DNA of 64,000 nt from Bacteroidia bacterium (GTDB lineage Bacteria > Bacteroidota > Bacteroidia > Chitinophagales > Saprospiraceae): positions 1 through 64,000 of the forward strand of contig JAUIKE010000020.1 in assembly GCA_030430845.1 (NCBI GenBank). Direction: 5' to 3'. Positions within the stretch are counted from its first letter, which is position 1; each line of letters opens with the position of its first letter. Below are positions 59,687 through 64,000 of this stretch, piece after piece. Made by a program: the position numbers and the translations under genes. The notes beneath the pieces are model-generated. The model did no database searches. It had not been told where the DNA came from and saw only the letters and a list, made by a program, of their open reading frames with translations.

Positions 59687-60422
59687 TAGTTAGGTTCAGT
59701 GTTCAGAGTTCAGAGCTCGGGGTTTGAAAAAATATGAAATCTGCCGGATTTACGATATTGAGGCATCTAAAAAAACTTTTTTACGAAAGTATTTTTATTA
59801 CAGTTTGTAACATCTTATCAGTCGGATATCAAATGTGAAACTACAAGACTTGGATAAGAAGATCAAAAGGCAGTGAAAAAGTCTGTGCGAATATTCATGT
59901 AATTGTCAAAATTCATACTAAAAAAAAGCGCTCAGAGCGTTTTCTCTTTTTTTTTACCCAAAACCCAAAACCCAAAACCCAAAACCCAAAACCCAAAAAA
60001 AAACAAGCATTGTGAAAACAAAAAAAAAGTTTTACGTATAACAGAAAAAATGTCCTATAATATGTGGGGAAAATACCATATTTTAGGGATGAAAAACTAA
60101 TTGGTTTTTTTTATATTTGTGCCATTAAGAGCTTTGAACAAAAAAGTTTGCTATCTTTAGTGTAGTTAGTAAACGACAATAAAATCTCCGAAATAATTCT
60201 TGCCGCTTTAATCTGACTACATAATAAGTTCAGGTTGTGTCACCTGTGCCCAATTGGCTATCTACTAACCGAGCTGAGTTCCCCCTATAAAGGATAAGAC
60301 TATCTGCTTTTGCAGAAGTGATAATTTTATTACTTAAAAGAATTTTTCATCGAGGGCTTCTTTTCCCCCGACCGTATTTGATGAGGGAAGGCCCTTGACC
60401 CATGAACCATAATTAAAGGCTT
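59687..60422. other. Long divergent intergenic region before the haem peroxidase gene
   Basis: 736 bp. It holds G/T-rich degenerate repeats beside the OMP start (59696-59725), the (CCCAAAA)6 array at 59957-59998, the 13-mer TGTCCTATAATAT at 60051-60063, a possible promoter (TTTG at 60133, TATCTTTAG at 60152) and an attenuator-like imperfect stem AGGGCTTC/GAAGGCCCT at about 60354-60400 just before the peroxidase ATG. Thus the peroxidase may have a leader of about 250 nt. No ORF is convincing. Confidence 0.5.
59957..59998. repeat. (CCCAAAA)6 heptamer array, potential G-quadruplex
   Basis: Six perfect copies with exact 7-bp period. The complementary strand is (TTTTGGG)6, which has enough G-triplets for a quadruplex. 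It lies 270 bp upstream of the OMP start and 425 bp upstream of the peroxidase start. Copy number could change by slippage. Confidence 0.9.
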
Positions 60423-63335
60423 ATGAAAAGACGACTTTTACTACTAATTGCTTTTAGTGCAATCTTTAATTGGGCATCCGCCCAGTTTGAACCGATCCCT
60501 GTGCCCGGCACAGGAGATCTTCCGGAATTGAATCACCAGAACTACAGGACTGCCGACGGTAGTTTCAATAACCTGATCAATCCGAATTGGGGAGCGGCGG
60601 GTACAAACTTGCGTCGTATCACTGATATTGGATATAGTGATGGAATATCGTCGCCGGCCGGGCAGGACCGCCCGAACCCTCGTTACTTGTCAAATGAGAT
60701 TTTTTCTCAGGAGAACACCATCAACGATATGCTGGGACTGAGTGATTACTGTTGGGTCTTTGGCCAGTTTATTGACCACGATATTGGGTTGACACCTGAT
60801 GGGAATGAACCGGCCATGATCAATGTACCGACAGGAGATCAATGGTTTGATCCTTTTAACAGCGGCAACGTTGTTATTCCGATGCTGCGCAATGTATTCG
60901 ACCCGGAAACGGGGACCAACCGGAGTAATCCGCGGCAACACCCCAATTTGATCACTTCTTTTATCGATGGATCAGGGGTATATGGTTCTGACGAAGAAAC
61001 CGCTAACTGGTTACGGTCTTTCTCCGGAGGAAAACTGAAAGCTTCTGCTAATAACATGCTGCCTTTTAATACGCTTTCAGGGGAATTTGATAGCGAGATC
61101 GATCCGGATGCCCCTCATATGGATAATGCAGTCGGGCTGACAGATAAATTATATGTAGCCGGAGATGTCAGAGCCAATGAGAATCCGTTATTATTAGGTT
61201 TCCATACCTTATTTATGAGGGAGCATAATCGCCTTTGCGATGAACTGGCTGCCCAGTACCCGGATTGGGATGATGAAAGGCTGTACCAGCATGCCCGAAA
61301 ATTGGTTGGTGGCTTTATTCAGTCTATCGTATACAATGAATGGCTCCCGGCTATGGGCGTTCGGCTCAGTCGTTATAGAGGGTACCAGGAGGATGTTCTT
61401 CCGCAATTATCCAATGTGTTTACTGCGGCGGCTTTCCGCCTCGGGCACACCTTATTAAATGGCAACCTGATCCGGATGACTAACGAAGGCAAGGTGATGG
61501 ATGAAGGCAATGTAGATTTGAGAGATGCTTTCTTCAACCCCATGATCGTAGCAGAATCCGGAGGTATCGAGCCTTTCCTGAAGGGAATGGGGACTCAAAC
61601 ACAGCAGCGGCTGGACTCCAAAGTGATCGATGATGTTCGCAACTTCCTTTTCGGCCCTCCCGGTTCCGGAGGACTCGACCTGGCTGCTATCAATATCAAC
61701 AGAGGGCGTGAAAGAGGCTTACCTGATTTCAATACAATTAGAGCTAACCTTGGTTTGCCTAAATACTTCTTCTTCCAGCAAATGGACTGGAACTACAACA
61801 TCCTGATCAAAATGGTGAAAACCTACAAGAATGTCAATAAGGTGGATCCCTGGGTTGGGATGTTGGTGGAACGTCCAAAACCTAATCAATTGTTTGGTGA
61901 AACCATCATGACAATCATGGAAGAGCAGTTTGGCGCTTTAAGGGATGGGGACCGTTTCTTCTATGAAAATGATCCTGTTCTTTCTGAGGAAGAGAAGAGA
62001 ATGATCCGCAATACGACCTTTTACGATATATTGATGAGAAATACCAGTATTGAACTGATGCAGCGTAATGTATTCCGGGCCATGCCGCACGATCAGATCT
62101 GCAAGGAACGGCCTGGTAAGGTTACCGGCGTTGTATTGGCGGTGAACGGAGCTCCTATTGCAGGCGTTAACGTACTAGCCTCTTCCGCTAATGATCAAAT
62201 GCGCAGCGAAAGCAATAGCAACGGTGTCTTCTCAATTGGCGATATTCCCGGATGTGATGAATTCAGCTTAGAAATGAATATGTCGGATGCCCTAAATAAA
62301 GGTATCAATACGCTTGACCTGATCAAGATGCAGAAATTCATCTTAGGCCTGGGTGGTTTGGATTCTCCTTACCAAATGTTGGCAGCCGATGTGAATCGCT
62401 CTTCTTCTGTCACCGCTTCTGATCTGTTGTTGGTTAGAAAAATTATTTTGGGGCTTGAAACCGGACTTGAAGATGAAGGCCTGTGGATGTTCCTGCCCGA
62501 AGGATATACTTTTCAGAATGAACTGGCACCCTATAGAGATGAACTACCCGAGTACATGGAGCTGGGTATTATGATGGATGTCGAACGGGAAGAAAAGTTC
62601 GTAGGTCTAAAGCTAGGCGATGTGGACTTCAGTGGATTGCCTGCTCAGGCTGATATTCGCTCAAACAATGAGCTACTGCTTACTTTCGAGGATCAGCAAC
62701 TTACAGCAGGCACTTCTTACGAATTAGTGCTACATACAGAAAGTGCCGCCGAATTACTGGGTATGCAGCTATCTCTCGGTTTTGATCAAACGGCCATTGA
62801 ACTGGAGGGCGTAAGCTCCGAGCTTTTAAGCGACTTGTCTGCTGATCACTATACAGTGAAAGATGGAAGCCTTCGTTTGAGCTGGAACCACGACCGGGCG
62901 GTCGATGTCACAGCAAATGCTTCTTTGCTACGTATTCGCTTCCATGCCTTGCGAAATGCCGGCCTGGCTGAGCTTATTTACCTCGATCGGACTGTTGAGG
63001 CCGAAGCTTACAACGCACAGGAGGTCACTTCTGATATTCGGATCGATCTCGGAAATGCTGAAGTCATTGCCGACGGCGGTTTTGAGCTTTTTCAAAACAG
63101 ACCGAATCCTTTCTCCTCTGAAACGACTATACCTTTATATATAGACAAAGATGGAGAAGTAACGCTGACTGTTTTCGACATGCTCGGCCGCAGCCTGCTG
63201 GTGAAGAGGAGCGAGATGGGCGCCGGCTATCATGAGATCAGGCTTACTGCACAGGATCTTCCACAAACCGGTACCCTGTTCTACCAGGTAGAAACGGCGG
63301 AGGGTATTCTGACTAAGGAGATGATTCGTTTGTAA
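60423..63335 (+). CDS. Secreted animal-type haem peroxidase with dockerin-like, cohesin-like and T9SS domains
   Basis: 970 aa. Signal peptide (1-20). Residues about 50-555 are a peroxinectin/myeloperoxidase-type domain: distal His in GQFIDHDIGLTP, VYGSDEETANWLR, HTLFMREHNRL, proximal His in AAFRLGHTLL, and RGRERGLPDFN. Then follow a carboxypeptidase-regulatory-like domain (565-612), a two-repeat dockerin-like segment (about 620-676; LNKGINTLDLIKMQKFILG, ADVNRSSSVTASDLLLVRKIILG), a cohesin-like beta domain (about 743-876) and a T9SS sorting domain (885-970). It uses H2O2 outside the cell, perhaps making hypohalite or crosslinks. Confidence 0.92.
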   Translation: MKRRLLLLIAFSAIFNWASAQFEPIPVPGTGDLPELNHQNYRTADGSFNNLINPNWGAAGTNLRRITDIGYSDGISSPAGQDRPNPRYLSNEIFSQENTINDMLGLSDYCWVFGQFIDHDIGLTPDGNEPAMINVPTGDQWFDPFNSGNVVIPMLRNVFDPETGTNRSNPRQHPNLITSFIDGSGVYGSDEETANWLRSFSGGKLKASANNMLPFNTLSGEFDSEIDPDAPHMDNAVGLTDKLYVAGDVRANENPLLLGFHTLFMREHNRLCDELAAQYPDWDDERLYQHARKLVGGFIQSIVYNEWLPAMGVRLSRYRGYQEDVLPQLSNVFTAAAFRLGHTLLNGNLIRMTNEGKVMDEGNVDLRDAFFNPMIVAESGGIEPFLKGMGTQTQQRLDSKVIDDVRNFLFGPPGSGGLDLAAININRGRERGLPDFNTIRANLGLPKYFFFQQMDWNYNILIKMVKTYKNVNKVDPWVGMLVERPKPNQLFGETIMTIMEEQFGALRDGDRFFYENDPVLSEEEKRMIRNTTFYDILMRNTSIELMQRNVFRAMPHDQICKERPGKVTGVVLAVNGAPIAGVNVLASSANDQMRSESNSNGVFSIGDIPGCDEFSLEMNMSDALNKGINTLDLIKMQKFILGLGGLDSPYQMLAADVNRSSSVTASDLLLVRKIILGLETGLEDEGLWMFLPEGYTFQNELAPYRDELPEYMELGIMMDVEREEKFVGLKLGDVDFSGLPAQADIRSNNELLLTFEDQQLTAGTSYELVLHTESAAELLGMQLSLGFDQTAIELEGVSSELLSDLSADHYTVKDGSLRLSWNHDRAVDVTANASLLRIRFHALRNAGLAELIYLDRTVEAEAYNAQEVTSDIRIDLGNAEVIADGGFELFQNRPNPFSSETTIPLYIDKDGEVTLTVFDMLGRSLLVKRSEMGAGYHEIRLTAQDLPQTGTLFYQVETAEGILTKEMIRL

Positions 63336-63354
63336 TGCGATTAAACCTTATTTC

Positions 63355-63394
63355 AAAAAAAGGGATTTGGACGGAGGTCCAAATCCCTTTTTTT
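63355..63394 (+). terminator. Terminator of the haem peroxidase gene
   Basis: 18-bp perfect arms (63355-63372 / 63377-63394), loop GGAG, A7 on the left and T7 on the right, 19 bp after the stop. Confidence 0.92.
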
Positions 63395-63569
63395 ATAAAA
63401 TATTACACATAAAACTAAACCCTTATACATTTTTTCCCGTACAACCTAGCTGAAAGGAATCCCGAATTTTATGGAATTGTGTCCTATAATATTGTATAAT
63501 AAGGATTTATCACTTAATTTTGAAAGGACACGCTATAATACTACTTTGATCTGCCCCCTATATATGAAC

Positions 63570-63605
63570 TTTATGATAAAAGGCCTGCAGGCCTTTTATC
63601 ATAAA
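63570..63605. repeat. 36-bp perfect palindrome upstream of the NarL-type regulator
   Basis: Zero-loop, 18-bp arms centred on AGGCCTGCAGGCCT. A complete terminator already lies 175 bp upstream, and the next gene starts 42 bp downstream, so this palindrome is in promoter or leader position. The region 63395-63569 has no ORF; it contains a second TGTCCTATAATAT copy at 63480-63492. Confidence 0.85.
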
Positions 63606-63647
63606 ATATAATTTATCCCATTGTGACATATCCAAATACATTGACTT

Positions 63648-64000
63648 ATGCAGCAGATAAGAGTAATTCTGGCTGATGATCAGCAGATATTTCTTGAAGG
63701 ATTGAAGAACATTTTCGAAAACCATACTACAAAAAATATTGAAGTGTCGGCTACGACCTGTAGCGGAAAGGAATTAGTAGAGCTAGCTAAGAAAACAAAT
63801 ACCCACCTTCTTATCTTTGAATTGAACCTCCAGGGCATGGATGGTTTGGAAGCCCTTCAAAATTTAAAGAACAACAAAAGGATAAAAAAATTGGTGCTGT
63901 CCCGGTATGATGATGCCAAACTGGTTAAATCGGCCTTTAAGAATGGGGCAGATGGGTATGTATTAAAAAATACAGATATATCCGAACTCTTGTATGCGGT
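63648..64000 (+). CDS. NarL/FixJ-type response regulator, receiver part (3' end outside window), Glu at the phosphorylation site
   Basis: 117 residues are visible from the ATG at 63648: QIRVILADDQQIFLEGLKNIF, the acidic pair Asp10-Asp11, then LLIFELNLQGMDGLEAL, where the phospho-acceptor Asp of the usual LxDxxLPGMDG is Glu58 (codon GAA). The switch Ser (LVLSRYDD) and Lys (DGYVLKN) are kept. The layout predicts a LuxR-type HTH beyond the window edge. Glu at this place can mimic phosphorylation, so the protein may act without a kinase. Confidence 0.85.
   Translation, partial: MQQIRVILADDQQIFLEGLKNIFENHTTKNIEVSATTCSGKELVELAKKTNTHLLIFELNLQGMDGLEALQNLKNNKRIKKLVLSRYDDAKLVKSAFKNGADGYVLKNTDISELLYA

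Noticed and set aside
59957-59998. Short CRISPR-like array
   Set aside because: The repeats are 7 bp with no spacers; it is a microsatellite. No cas gene is in the window.
59903-60100. 65-aa ORF across the CCCAAAA array
   Set aside because: Most of its sequence is translated heptamer repeat (PKTQNPKTQN), which is not a sign of a real gene.
1-64000. tRNA, rRNA, toxin-antitoxin, restriction-modification or phage-defence genes
   Set aside because: I looked for these by eye on both strands and saw no convincing example; a covariance-model search would be needed to exclude small RNAs.

Overview
The window is chromosomal DNA of a member of the Bacteroidota, most likely Saprospiria (Lewinella/Haliscomenobacter-like). 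The evidence is a PorP/SprF protein, two PorT-like barrels, three secreted proteins with a type IX secretion (T9SS) C-terminal sorting domain, LytS/LytTR signalling, a bactofilin beside AtpZ, a DUF6427-like membrane protein and a Ddl/PASTA protein. I see no rRNA, tRNA, CRISPR array, prophage or intact transposase. Almost all genes are housekeeping or envelope genes in short transcription units.

Layout. 0-4.2 kb: end of a secreted SGNH hydrolase, porP, bactofilin, atpZ, a small membrane protein and a biotin carrier protein. 4.2-8.1 kb: thiol-redox block with DsbD carrying two N-terminal alpha domains, a free third alpha domain, and an FKBP lipoprotein. 8.2-14.1 kb: worn region with a LytTR regulator that lacks its C-terminal half, its kinase, a secreted ankyrin protein, an S41-like/TPR chimera and a CrtI-like flavoprotein with a truncated reductase tail. 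14.7-28.4 kb: PurQ without its catalytic Cys and His, S9 peptidase, DUF6427-like protein, thymidine kinase, pfkA, rhomboid, a SPOR-like protein, an AddA-like helicase and a MATE exporter. 28.8-33.5 kb: a double D-Ala-D-Ala-ligase/PASTA fusion, rhodanese and SPOR protein. 33.6-41 kb: MBL hydrolase, PorT-like pair, Ppx, RbfA, DinB-like protein and RecG. 41-52.3 kb: GIN-domain adhesin, HGSNAT-like acyltransferase, a cNMP-sensor kinase with a receiver/thioredoxin-reductase fusion, SSB, EI24-like protein, second ankyrin protein, PPTase, WD40 protein and dCTP deaminase. 52.3-64 kb: a giant reprolysin-like protease, a 1176-aa outer-membrane protein, a haem peroxidase with dockerin- and cohesin-like parts, and a partial NarL-type regulator.

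The most striking feature is not a gene. Nearly every intergenic space holds a long, perfect or nearly perfect palindrome (arms of 14-33 bp, loops of 0-6 nt). The arms are unique at each site, but short cores recur (GGCCGAAGGCC-like; A5C-GAA-GT5-like). Several run through the stop codons of one or both flanking genes. Others lie in divergent promoter regions, where a terminator makes no sense. In at least four places palindromes are nested inside larger inverted repeats. Together they look like a population of palindromic elements that spread, nest and have their arms kept identical.

Other points worth attention are the PurQ pseudo-glutaminase, the Ddl-Ddl-TM-PASTA fusion, the AddA-like protein with a degenerate nuclease motif, and the receiver domain with Glu at the phosphorylation site. 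All identifications are from reading the sequence; no database search was possible.
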